This document shows, piece after piece, positions 39,193 through 47,451 of a stretch of 64,000 nucleotides of DNA. Location: NCBI GenBank assembly GCA_965228545.1, contig OZ245822.1, forward strand, positions 2,542,001-2,606,000. Reading direction: 5' to 3'. Under the pieces are notes generated by a model. The model was given only the letters and a program-made list of their open reading frames with translations, had not been told where the DNA came from and did no database searches. Numbering within the stretch: the stretch's first letter is position 1; every line of letters begins with the position of its first letter. The DNA is from HXMU1420-13 sp965228545. Lineage in GTDB: Bacteria; Bacteroidota; Rhodothermia; Balneolales; Balneolaceae. The position numbers and the translations under genes are program-made.

Positions 39193-39693
39193 ATGAATCT
39201 TAACCTAAATCGCTCTAACATAGGTTTATACTGGTTCTTACTTATCGTAACCTGCTTTTTTGTAGTTTCAGCAGTTGGGCCGGGCTTGTTCGGGCAAACA
39301 ATATCAAATAGTTCGTGGCAGTATAAAATATTTCATTTAGTTTGTCACCAAGATGCATTTCGTTCGTACAGCGTCAATAGTGTCTCGATGGCTGTTTGTG
39401 CACGTTGTTTTGGAATTTATACCGCGCTATTTATTGGTTTATTGATTGCTCCATTAGTTGTTAACATTCGGTTTTTGAACAGAACTCGATGTTTAGCATT
39501 TTTGGTCACATCAATAATCATCAATTTTGCCGACGTATTAGCTAATGCAACAGGGATTTATTCCAATACTTTGCACAGCAGATTTGTATTGGGGGCACTA
39601 TTTGGGCTATCAATAATGCTATTTTTAGCCGATGAATTTTTTAAAAAAATCACTTTAACGGAGGATACTTATGGAACAACAAGCACAGCCTAG
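39193..39693 (+). CDS. DUF2085 membrane protein
   Basis: A 166-residue integral membrane protein with four helices. The DUF2085 signature is clear: HLVCHQDAFRSYSV and MAVCARCFGIYTALFIGLLI, with a Cys-His pair and a Cys-x-x-Cys that could bind metal. The function of the family is unknown. Overlaps the next gene by 23 bases, and lies 7 bases after the thioesterase gene. Confidence 0.8.
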   Translation: MNLNLNRSNIGLYWFLLIVTCFFVVSAVGPGLFGQTISNSSWQYKIFHLVCHQDAFRSYSVNSVSMAVCARCFGIYTALFIGLLIAPLVVNIRFLNRTRCLAFLVTSIIINFADVLANATGIYSNTLHSRFVLGALFGLSIMLFLADEFFKKITLTEDTYGTTSTA

Positions 39694-40222
39694 TTACTGG
39701 CCTTCAGTAATGATTGGGGCATTAATAATCGGTTTAATAATGTCGGTATTGGGAATTATTAGCCAGTATATGACGATAAGCAGCGAGCCGGTTGGTTCTA
39801 GCTTTAATCTTGCACAAGGAATTGGAACCTTTGCTTGTTTAGCCGGAGCTATTGGTGGATTTTTTGCAGTTCGGCATTACGCATTAGAAAACGAAATCAC
39901 CTTTCCTATCGGTAAAGGGGCATTGGTAGGTTTTTTAACAGGCTTAGTAGGTACATTAATCAGTACTGTCATCAGCTTAATCTGGCAATATGTAATTGAT
40001 CCGGAATTAAATCAGGCAGTTTATGATTGGTCGGTTCGCAATTTAGAAGCTCAAAATCTTCCGGCAGAGCAATTCGAAATGGCATTAAATTTTATCCCTG
40101 AACCAGGCTCAATGAGCACCTTATTATGGGGGTTAGGAATTGGGATTGTAGTTCTTGGTATTCTTAACATGGTTTCGGGAATTATTGGTGCCAAAGTTTT
40201 TGCTAAAGAAGAAGAATTTTAA
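39671..40222 (+). CDS. DUF4199-type membrane protein
   Basis: A 183-residue protein with four predicted helices (VMIGALIIGLIMSVLGIISQ; TFACLAGAIGGFFAVRHYAL; ALVGFLTGLVGTLISTVISL; LLWGLGIGIVVLGILNMVSG) and a cytoplasmic or external loop between helices 3 and 4. The Gly-rich helices and overall plan match DUF4199, common in Bacteroidota and relatives; function unknown. The start lies inside the preceding gene and is preceded by ACGGAGG, a good ribosome binding site. Confidence 0.75.
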   Translation: MEQQAQPSYWPSVMIGALIIGLIMSVLGIISQYMTISSEPVGSSFNLAQGIGTFACLAGAIGGFFAVRHYALENEITFPIGKGALVGFLTGLVGTLISTVISLIWQYVIDPELNQAVYDWSVRNLEAQNLPAEQFEMALNFIPEPGSMSTLLWGLGIGIVVLGILNMVSGIIGAKVFAKEEEF

Positions 40223-40247
40223 TCAATCATAAAGTAGAACAGACAGT

Positions 40248-41198
40248 ATGGAAGAGGTTACTAAACAAGCAGAAGAATCAGTACTAAACGATCATTCTAT
40301 TCCAAAACCTCTTCCTTTTGTAGAGAGAAATGGCTTCGCACATTGGTTGATGGCTATTGTGTGGGTGCTGGTTGCCTTTGTAGGGTTTAATATAGTAGGA
40401 GCCATTGTAGGAGTGGTAGGAGCTATTTTAACCGCGCCCGATCTTTCTGATATCCAAGCTATCATGACATCGCTCGCCGAAAACGTTGACCTGTTGTTTT
40501 GGGCAAACACATCGGGGCAGGTGTTAGTTATGGCTTTGGGTACTCTTTTAATAGTAAAACTGAGTGCCGTTAAAGGTGAGAGAAAGAAGTTTCTGCGGCT
40601 TCAATTATCAAACAATGTTTGGCAAGTTACGGGTATATCTGCAGTTTTGATTGTGGCCGTTTTCCCAACCGTAACATTTCTTGGTTGGTTAAATTCCTTT
40701 GTACCCGCACCCGATTTTATGGTAGAAATGCAGGAATCGATGATGGAGTTGATTACAAAATTCCTAAAATCGGATAACGCCTTAATTATGGGCATCATTC
40801 ACATTGGTTTTGTACCCGCTATCTGCGAGGAAATAATGTATCGCGGTTATGTACAGCGATCACTAGAAAAGAGTGGCGGAATATGGATGGCTATCCTTGT
40901 GTCTGGGTTTATTTTTGGCGCATACCATCTGCAAATAACAAATATTCTGCCACTTGCTTTTCTTGGCGTTATCCTCGCGTACGTTACCTACATTTCTGAT
41001 AGTTTAATTCCTGCTATGGTTGCCCATCTCATAAATAATGGAGGACAGGTAATTGCGAGTTCATTTTATCCGGAGATGCTGGAGCAAACTATCACTCCTG
41101 AAACCGAAATGCCTTGGTTACTCATTCTTTTAAGTATTATTGTATCTTCCGTTTTGATTTATCTATTGTATAGAATGAAACCTAACCACACGGCATGA
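40248..41198 (+). CDS. CPBP-family intramembrane metalloprotease
   Basis: A 316-residue membrane protein of the CAAX-protease/bacteriocin-processing (Rce1-like) family. The three metal-site motifs are present: EEIMYRGYVQRSLEK (Glu-Glu-x-x-x-Arg), FIFGAYHLQ (Phe-x-x-x-His) and MVAHLINN (His-x-x-x-Asn). Eight helices are likely. Substrate unknown; there are no bacteriocin genes nearby. It shares ATGA with the following DUF2007 gene, and the arrangement suggests a membrane-quality or lipid-linked role rather than immunity. Confidence 0.9.
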   Translation: MEEVTKQAEESVLNDHSIPKPLPFVERNGFAHWLMAIVWVLVAFVGFNIVGAIVGVVGAILTAPDLSDIQAIMTSLAENVDLLFWANTSGQVLVMALGTLLIVKLSAVKGERKKFLRLQLSNNVWQVTGISAVLIVAVFPTVTFLGWLNSFVPAPDFMVEMQESMMELITKFLKSDNALIMGIIHIGFVPAICEEIMYRGYVQRSLEKSGGIWMAILVSGFIFGAYHLQITNILPLAFLGVILAYVTYISDSLIPAMVAHLINNGGQVIASSFYPEMLEQTITPETEMPWLLILLSIIVSSVLIYLLYRMKPNHTA

Positions 41199-41488
41199 GT
41201 TTATTTGAACATCCAAAACCCAACGATATAGATAATTGGGTATGTGTACTTGAAAGCGGAACCGAGTACGAAGTTGATATGGCCAAGAATTACTTGAGTA
41301 ATCTCAAGATTCCATCCAACATTCTTTCGAAGCGAGATACAGCATACAGCTTACAAATTGGTGAAATGGCACTCATTTACTTATACGTGCCTGTTGAGTT
41401 TGAAAAGAAAGCTCGTAAAGCGCTCAAAGAATTGGAGGAAGCTGAGCCATTATTCCCGGAAGACGACGAAGGAGATTCGGTTGAATAA
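41195..41488 (+). CDS. DUF2007 small protein
   Basis: A 97-residue cytoplasmic protein of the putative signal-transducing DUF2007 family, with the ferredoxin-like pattern WVCVLESGTEYEVDMAKNYL then IPSNILSKRDTAYSL and LIYLYVPVEFEKKARKAL. The tail is strongly acidic (EDDEGDSVE). It overlaps the CPBP gene by 4 bases and the cdsA start by 8 bases, so it is co-translated with both. Function unknown. Confidence 0.82.
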   Translation: MSLFEHPKPNDIDNWVCVLESGTEYEVDMAKNYLSNLKIPSNILSKRDTAYSLQIGEMALIYLYVPVEFEKKARKALKELEEAEPLFPEDDEGDSVE

Positions 41489-42290
41489 TTTACTTCAACG
41501 GATATTATTTGCTGTTCCGGCTGCGGCTTTATTTATCTGGATTACTTGGTTAGGTGGCTGGTTTTTTCAAGGCATGATGGTAATTATTGGATTTTTCATC
41601 ATTCAGGAAATGATGAAAATTCTCGAACAAAGTGGTCAACCAACGGATGCGCTCTTCCCTTACACCTTGGGGCTTTGGATTATGCTTTCCCCCACTTTGC
41701 CCTTTGCTTTCGAAATTGGAGTTGGGATTCTTGTGCTATTCTTGTCGGTGCAAACCTTTAACCAAGCTGAAGTAGTATTTTCAAAATTAACTTCTTCGTT
41801 ATTCGCAGGAATTTATGCACCTGTAGGTTTGCTTTGTTTTATGTTGATTAATCAAATGGGGGAAGGAACCGACGGGTTTGTACTCAGTATGATGCTGATT
41901 TTTATGGTTTGGGGCAGTGATGTTTTTGCTTATTTCGGAGGCAAGACATTCGGTAAACGAGCGCTTGCTCCTAAAATCAGTCCTAAAAAAACGTGGGAAG
42001 GATTCTTTTTTGGCTACGTGGGCAGTTTGGTAGGTGCTTCAATTGTTTACTTCTTGTTCCCATTAGACATGCCAATCAGCTTCACTTTAGTTGTTCCTAT
42101 AACCATACTCGTGGCAACATTTGGCCCGATTGGTGATTTGCTGGAAAGCAAACTAAAGCGACGGGCAAATATTAAAGATTCATCAACCATTCTACCCGGG
42201 CACGGCGGTTTTTTTGATCGTTTTGATGCGCTGATTTTAGCTGCACCGGTGGCATATCTTTTTCTATCGGTGTTTGAAATAATAGTATAG
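41481..42290 (+). CDS. cdsA: Phosphatidate cytidylyltransferase
   Basis: Makes CDP-diacylglycerol, the precursor of bacterial phospholipids, in the inner membrane. The protein is 269 residues from TTG 41481, chosen because GGAG lies 6 bases upstream and the first membrane helix begins directly after. The longer frame from 41358 would only read DUF2007 out of frame. About seven helices; the family signature is intact: SKLKRRANIKDSSTILPGHG then GFFDRFDALI, with SPKKTWEGFFFGYVGS earlier. Last gene of the accA-to-cdsA cluster. Confidence 0.93.
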   Translation: MNNLLQRILFAVPAAALFIWITWLGGWFFQGMMVIIGFFIIQEMMKILEQSGQPTDALFPYTLGLWIMLSPTLPFAFEIGVGILVLFLSVQTFNQAEVVFSKLTSSLFAGIYAPVGLLCFMLINQMGEGTDGFVLSMMLIFMVWGSDVFAYFGGKTFGKRALAPKISPKKTWEGFFFGYVGSLVGASIVYFLFPLDMPISFTLVVPITILVATFGPIGDLLESKLKRRANIKDSSTILPGHGGFFDRFDALILAAPVAYLFLSVFEIIV

Positions 42291-42594
42291 CTTTCGCTTA
42301 TGCTCAAAAAATAATCTTAATAATCTGTTACTAAGTAACTATATTTTATTCCGAGGTAAAAAGATAAAGTAATTAGAAACTTACATTAGTAGGGCGTTGA
42401 TATTTATTGAACTAGTATATATTTCACTCATTTAAAGGGATAGAATTGAAGGAGACAAGTTGGTTGTATTCTACCCAAAATTGTAAGGTGAAGCTCTAAT
42501 TCTGCGGTAATAAAACCACTGTCCCGACAATGAGTATCTCCCTTTGTGAAAAAAAATATTAACGAAAATTGCAAAGTCACTGATCAATTGTTAA
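42291..42594. other. AT-rich intergenic stretch
   Basis: No gene is seen in these 304 bases. It is visibly AT-richer than the flanking operon and ends in a perfect 16-bp hairpin. It marks the change from the core lipid operon to accessory genes. Confidence 0.6.
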
Positions 42595-42609
42595 GTGACT
42601 TTGCAATTT
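42566..42609. repeat. Perfect 16-bp inverted repeat
   Basis: AAATTGCAAAGTCACT (42566-42581) and AGTGACTTTGCAATTT (42594-42609) are exact inverted copies around a 12-base loop. A/T stretches on both sides could give bidirectional termination. It overlaps the first codons of the following reading frame, which makes that annotated start doubtful. Confidence 0.8.
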
Positions 42610-43170
42610 CTTAAACATCCAAAGAGTTTGGTATCAAAAAAGGGTGAAATCAATGCTAGATTAATTATAAGTCTATTACTTATAGTAATTATAATTGACA
42701 TTCTAACAACACATTTTGCTTCCCCTAATCTTGAGAAAGAAAATAATTTTGTTGTTAGAGTCTTGGCTGGAGATTGGTTTTATATTTTATTTAAGGATGC
42801 AATTGTGTTCTTATGTACATCAACCTTTTTCTATTTCACACGAACAGGAAAAAATAAGCTCAAAATCTCTGTAAAAACTAAATATGTATTAGGAAGAATT
42901 GCTTATTTAGTTATGATAGTATCAATCGTAAGTAGACTTTTTTCTTCAGTGCAAAATTTTTTATATGGTGCATATTATAATTTTAATGGGAAGAACATTT
43001 TTTCAAGAGTAGGATATGAATGGAGTATAATTAATAGAGAACTAACACAATTTTTGGGAATAAGTTTATCTCATCCTACACTTATAATAAAAGATTTAAC
43101 CATTATTGTGATTGCCATATTTATAGCTTACCGATATACGATTACTTTTAAAAAAGAAATGGAAATCTAA
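42595..43170 (+). CDS. Hypothetical membrane protein in AT-rich patch
   Basis: Up to 191 residues with four predicted helices (LIISLLLIVIIIDILTTHFA; WFYILFKDAIVFLCTSTFFY; IAYLVMIVSIVSRLFSSVQN; LIIKDLTIIVIAIFIAYRYT). No family recognised. The frame begins at GTG 42595 inside the right arm of a perfect hairpin; TTG at 42601 or 42628 are alternatives, so the true start is uncertain. Base composition is AT-richer than the neighbours, with many ATA and TTA codons, suggesting recent acquisition. Alone on its transcript as far as can be seen. Confidence 0.65.
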   Translation: MTLQFLKHPKSLVSKKGEINARLIISLLLIVIIIDILTTHFASPNLEKENNFVVRVLAGDWFYILFKDAIVFLCTSTFFYFTRTGKNKLKISVKTKYVLGRIAYLVMIVSIVSRLFSSVQNFLYGAYYNFNGKNIFSRVGYEWSIINRELTQFLGISLSHPTLIIKDLTIIVIAIFIAYRYTITFKKEMEI

Positions 43171-43203
43171 TGCTTTCAGTTTTCCTGATAAACTAATCCG
43201 ATT

Positions 43204-44106
43204 ATGAAGAAAATACTTATTACCGGCGGCACCGGATTTATCGGCAAAGAACTCCGAAGATTATTACTTCAAGAAGGTCATTATTTGACCATCGTTACCA
43301 GGCGTCCGAACAAATACGAAGACGAAAAGGCGAAAAATCAGCAATTTATTGCCTGGGATGGTGATTTGGCTTCCGCTATGAATGAGGCCAATATCGTAAT
43401 TCATCTTGCGGGCGAGAATGTTTTCAGTCAACGTTGGTCGGAAGAGGTAAAGAAGAAAATCTACAACAGCAGAATAGAGGGAACTCGCGCATTGGTAGAT
43501 GCAATGCGGGAGGCTGAAACAAAGCCTGAGCTTTTTATTTCCGCCTCAGCTTCCGGCTATTATGGTGATGGTGGAGATTCCATAAAAACAGAAAATGATC
43601 CAGCCGCCGACGATTTTCTAGCTAAGGTGTGTGTAGATTGGGAAGCCGAAGCCCAGAAAGCTACTGAATTAGGAGTACGTGTAGCCAATCCACGAATTGG
43701 AATCGTGCTCGAAAAAGACGGTGGAGCTATGGAAAAAATGATTCCACCTTTTCAGTTTTTTGTGGGGGGACCGGTTGGCGATGGAAAACAGTACATGAGT
43801 TGGATTCATCGCGAGGATTTGATCAATGCACTCTTATTCCCAATCAAAAACGAGACTATTGAAGGAGCCTACAATGTATGTGCACCCGAACCGGTGACCA
43901 TGAATTTGTTCGCAGATGTTTTAGGGGATGTAATGAACCGACCGGTACTGTTCCGTGTACCAAAAATTGCTCTTCAAATAATGTATGGTGAAGGGGCAAA
44001 GCCCATTTTAGATAGCATCCGAATGAAGCCTAAAGTGTTACAAGAGCAAGGCTTCGATTTTCGATATGATGATCTGGAAGAAGCTTTAGCTGATATTTTA
44101 AACTAA
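43204..44106 (+). CDS. TIGR01777 family NAD(P)-dependent epimerase-like protein
   Basis: A 300-residue extended short-chain dehydrogenase of the YfcH/TIGR01777 type. The Rossmann motif (ITGGTGFIGKELRRLLLQEG) opens the protein; NIVIHLAGENVFSQRWSEEV and SASASGYYGDGGD follow, with the DUF1731 C-terminal segment at the end (RVPKIALQIMYGEGAKPILD). Substrate unknown; the family is often linked to cell division or envelope stress without proof. Stands 34 bases after the hypothetical membrane protein and 36 bases before the antitoxin gene. Confidence 0.92.
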   Translation: MKKILITGGTGFIGKELRRLLLQEGHYLTIVTRRPNKYEDEKAKNQQFIAWDGDLASAMNEANIVIHLAGENVFSQRWSEEVKKKIYNSRIEGTRALVDAMREAETKPELFISASASGYYGDGGDSIKTENDPAADDFLAKVCVDWEAEAQKATELGVRVANPRIGIVLEKDGGAMEKMIPPFQFFVGGPVGDGKQYMSWIHREDLINALLFPIKNETIEGAYNVCAPEPVTMNLFADVLGDVMNRPVLFRVPKIALQIMYGEGAKPILDSIRMKPKVLQEQGFDFRYDDLEEALADILN

Positions 44107-44142
44107 TTATTTATATTGTACCGAATTAAGTATGAATTTGGT

Positions 44143-44424
44143 ATGAAAAGAATCAACATAGAAAAGAATATTAGGCCCATATCTGAGTTTCGAACAAATG
44201 CTTCAGAGATACTCGAATACATCAACAATCAAAGAGAGCCGATTGTAATTACACAAAATGGAAGAAGTGCCGGTGTAATTTTAAGCGTTGCAGACTATGA
44301 AGAAATAATGGTTCAGCAAGATATATTAAATGCAATCGAGCTAGCACATAAAGAATCGGAAAGCGGAGTTACAATTCCTCATCAGGAAGTAATGAAGAAT
44401 TTAAAGGCTAAGCTGATTTCATGA
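44143..44424 (+). CDS. Antitoxin, Phd/YefM family
   Basis: A 93-residue antitoxin that should bind DNA with its N-terminal fold and neutralise the toxin with its C-terminal helix. Typical RPISEFRTNASEILEYINNQ, then PIVITQNGRSAGVILSVADY and EEIMVQQDILNAI. ATG 44143 is chosen; a TTG nine codons upstream would add residues not seen in the family. It overlaps the toxin by ATGA, the common arrangement. Confidence 0.9.
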   Translation: MKRINIEKNIRPISEFRTNASEILEYINNQREPIVITQNGRSAGVILSVADYEEIMVQQDILNAIELAHKESESGVTIPHQEVMKNLKAKLIS

Positions 44425-44705
44425 ACATCGAGTGGTCATCGCAAGCAAACGCTGATGCCATTGCTATAATTGAGTATATTAGTAAGGATAATCCCTCTTC
44501 AGCAATCGCACTAGTCCAAGAAATAGATGACCAACTGGCGAAATTGATTGAATTTCCAGAAATGGGTAGAGTTGTTCCCGAACTTAATTCGACGCTAGCA
44601 CGCGAGTTGATTATTAAAGAAAACTATAGAGTGATTTATACTATTACTACGAATAAGATATTGGTAGCACATGTGAAACGTAAACCACTTGATAATGATC
44701 TTTAA
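44421..44705 (+). CDS. Toxin, RelE/ParE family
   Basis: A 94-residue RelE/ParE-fold toxin: IEWSSQANADAIAIIEYISK, then IDDQLAKLIEFPEMGRVVPE and ENYRVIYTITTNKILVAHVK. The REL-IIKENYRVIYTI core fits the family. Whether it is an mRNA endonuclease (RelE) or gyrase poison (ParE) cannot be settled from these residues; the P-x-M-G-R-x-V-P-E pattern is more usual in ParE. Its stop overlaps by 3 bases, tail to tail, with the stop of the large minus-strand lipoprotein gene. Confidence 0.88.
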   Translation: MNIEWSSQANADAIAIIEYISKDNPSSAIALVQEIDDQLAKLIEFPEMGRVVPELNSTLARELIIKENYRVIYTITTNKILVAHVKRKPLDNDL

Positions 44706-47341
44706 TTATTTTCTGCTTTATTGATCGTCCAGCAACGCAAACCTTCTCGGGTTTGAGCAATTAACTCATACAACCCGTCTTTATTCAAGTCAGCAATAAT
44801 TGGATATTCCATTCCTGAAGTTGGGATACTGAAAATCCGACGGCCAGTCAAAATCTCCCAAGCAAATAAGCGACCGAAATCGGCAAGTGCAATAACTTCA
44901 TCCCGATTATCCCCATTGATATCCAAAATTTGAGGAGCCATTGTTGCAGAAGATGGTTGTCCAAGATTATGAGTAATTTCAAGTTTTCCGGCAGGATTAA
45001 ACATCAAAATCGAGCCATTTACGCTTTGTGCCAGGTACAAATCGGAGCGATAAAATCCGGAACTGTCTCTGAGTAGCACGTTCTCCTCAACCGAGATTTT
45101 ATTTAGCTGGCTGCTGGTGGCATATAGCGATTTAATGGCAATGCTATCCATTTGAACACTAATCGATAATGAATCTGCAAATCCTGGGTTCTGTCCGATG
45201 GAATACACATATCCATCCGATCCTGCACCAAGAATTTTATCCTCAAATATTGTTGGTGTAGTGTTAAACGCAGCGTTGATGAAGGTCGGATAACCGGCAC
45301 GAACTGCTCCACTTCGTTGCCAACTATGCAGGATATTTTGGGAAACTACCCAAATTGCCCAATCTCCATCAACCTGAGCATGCAGTGGAGCATGGCGAGT
45401 AACCGCACTTGTAAATTGTGGCCAGCCTCTCAAATTTTGTCCACGCCCATCAACTACATGCACTTTTCTGTTCTCAGTGGCTACGATAATCTCTGGAATT
45501 CCATTTCTGGAAACATCAGACACCACAATTGGCGCACTGATACGCTCCCCAATTTCGATCGGGAATTGAGGTAGCGCTCTGCCCGACTCGTTCCATGCAT
45601 ATACTTTCGAGCCCGCTGCCTGCAAAATCACGGGCTGCCCATTGCCATACCAATCATACAATACCGGGCTTCCTATGGGAACATCTCCATCGTTGGTTTG
45701 TGCCTGCATCACCGAAGTACCATCAAATGCAACAGCTTCGATTCGGCCTGTTGTTGTAGAAAAGATTATTTCGTCAGAACGGTTTCCTACGATGTTCCCC
45801 AATATGGGTTTTCCAGCTAATTCTTCGCTTAAAAGTGGAAGTACCCAAAGTTCGTCATAAGGTTGAGTTGAACCTTCTTCGGCAACTGATTGGAAGGTGA
45901 AATTTACTGATTTGTTAACGTTTTGCGTAAATCCCATTGTCAAGATGTCGTATACACCAATTAGGCCATTAAGTGGTGTATCGCGCATAATAAGTGGGTC
46001 TAAAAACTTGAGAAAATTGCTAGAGTTCACCCACACAAAACCACTCACACCATCAGAGTAATTACTTTTAGCGGATCGGAAAGTATCATCGTAATATATG
46101 GTTCGGCGGCGAGTTCGATCGGCGTCTACGCTTTCAGCAAGTCCACGCCGCTTTGCCATAACTACTACGTCTTGAGAAAAGGCCAGATAGAAATCAGTAA
46201 ATAGGCTCATATTTCCACCTAATAGTGCGCTCAACAGTTTACTTTTCACACTAAACGAATTGCCTTGTTGTAGCACTAACCCTTGATTTGCAAATTCCTG
46301 CAGTCGGGATTTCAGCAAAACTGCATTTTCAAGATTACGTAGATATAGATACTCGCCATCGGTTAACAATCCCGATTCGGGAAAAGCTACAATTCCGAAC
46401 TCATTTTCCAGCGAAAGAGCAATCTCCCGATACAACTCAGGTTCTGAAAACAGCAGCGAATCTAAAGGTAGATCGGAAGTAATGGAACGGTCGGGTGTCA
46501 GACTAGGCCGATTTCTATGTAACGAAAATGCGGCGGCATTACCGGCTATATATCTATCTAGAATTATGGGCGAATTAGTGCTACTCAAAGATGTTGTAAG
46601 GGCTGATTTTGAAGTATCTACTGTGGCAATTACCCCTCGTAGTTCGAAGCCCGAGGTAACATCTTCATTTATAGAAAAGGTGAGTTCGGCCGGGGCAAAG
46701 CCATCAAAAGACCGCATTATTTGAGGACGATATCCCACATTGATGAATTGTTGCACCCAGCGATCTAACTCTTGAGTATTTAAAACAAGAGTACCTTGCC
46801 GTGGCGGTTGCTCAAAACCCATGCCCGGTTGCAGCCCTAGATAAGTGCGCAAGGCACTTTCAACAGCCAGACTTGATTCCGAAAATATCACCCATTGATG
46901 AATTTGGGCGGCGAACATTAGCGATTCTTTGAAATATAGCTTGTGGATAGTAAGGCCGTTAAAGCTATAATAGTTTTGTTCGAATGGTTCATAAAATGAA
47001 GGGGCTACATCATCGAGGCTCGCTGTGCTTGAAGCGATCCAAATGAACTGGGAATTGGTAGAAGCGGCAGGGTAGAGTGCCAGCCCCCTTAAACTTAGTT
47101 TTGAGAGAATACTATCGGGTAATTCGCCCAGTTGCTGGATAGCGCCCGGCGTTAGATCATCTAAAATTGAAGCATAATCGGTATCGCCGATATTGGCTAA
47201 CTGTACACCTTGCTTTGGCGTGATAACAAATGTGGTTTCACCCGGAATTAATTGCTCCCAGCTTTTCTTTTTAACACTGTTACACCCAATTAAAAGTGTT
47301 ATGCAAAAAAAGGTAATGATTGGTAGAACAGTACGTTGCAT
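44702..47341 (-). CDS. Large lipoprotein with C-terminal FG-GAP-like propeller
   Basis: An 879-residue lipoprotein (lipobox LLIGC, Cys20). The N-terminal half (about 30-480) resembles DUF3352-type bacterial proteins: an NTQELDRWV region and FELRGVIATVD strands. The C-terminal half (about 520-879) is a beta-propeller with FG-GAP/VCBS-like turns (DVSRNGIPEIIVATE, DINGDNRDEVIALADFG, DLNKDGLYELIAQTREG), calcium-loop-like. Such propellers often bind proteins or sugars at the surface. No enzyme signature seen. It is divergent from the BatA-like gene. Function not assignable. Confidence 0.75.
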   Translation of the reverse strand: MQRTVLPIITFFCITLLIGCNSVKKKSWEQLIPGETTFVITPKQGVQLANIGDTDYASILDDLTPGAIQQLGELPDSILSKLSLRGLALYPAASTNSQFIWIASSTASLDDVAPSFYEPFEQNYYSFNGLTIHKLYFKESLMFAAQIHQWVIFSESSLAVESALRTYLGLQPGMGFEQPPRQGTLVLNTQELDRWVQQFINVGYRPQIMRSFDGFAPAELTFSINEDVTSGFELRGVIATVDTSKSALTTSLSSTNSPIILDRYIAGNAAAFSLHRNRPSLTPDRSITSDLPLDSLLFSEPELYREIALSLENEFGIVAFPESGLLTDGEYLYLRNLENAVLLKSRLQEFANQGLVLQQGNSFSVKSKLLSALLGGNMSLFTDFYLAFSQDVVVMAKRRGLAESVDADRTRRRTIYYDDTFRSAKSNYSDGVSGFVWVNSSNFLKFLDPLIMRDTPLNGLIGVYDILTMGFTQNVNKSVNFTFQSVAEEGSTQPYDELWVLPLLSEELAGKPILGNIVGNRSDEIIFSTTTGRIEAVAFDGTSVMQAQTNDGDVPIGSPVLYDWYGNGQPVILQAAGSKVYAWNESGRALPQFPIEIGERISAPIVVSDVSRNGIPEIIVATENRKVHVVDGRGQNLRGWPQFTSAVTRHAPLHAQVDGDWAIWVVSQNILHSWQRSGAVRAGYPTFINAAFNTTPTIFEDKILGAGSDGYVYSIGQNPGFADSLSISVQMDSIAIKSLYATSSQLNKISVEENVLLRDSSGFYRSDLYLAQSVNGSILMFNPAGKLEITHNLGQPSSATMAPQILDINGDNRDEVIALADFGRLFAWEILTGRRIFSIPTSGMEYPIIADLNKDGLYELIAQTREGLRCWTINKAENN

Positions 47342-47451
47342 AGATGGAATAATAGGCCGCTTTTTTGAATATTATAGAATGTCAGTTATTCTGAATTCAT
47401 TGTTTTGTTCCTGCACTAAAGCGCTCCTAAAATAATATTTTTTGACCCATA

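Noticed and set aside
41358..41480. N-terminal extension of cdsA
   Set aside because: The extra 41 codons lie inside DUF2007 in another frame and read as basic noise; TTG 41481 has GGAG and begins the first helix.
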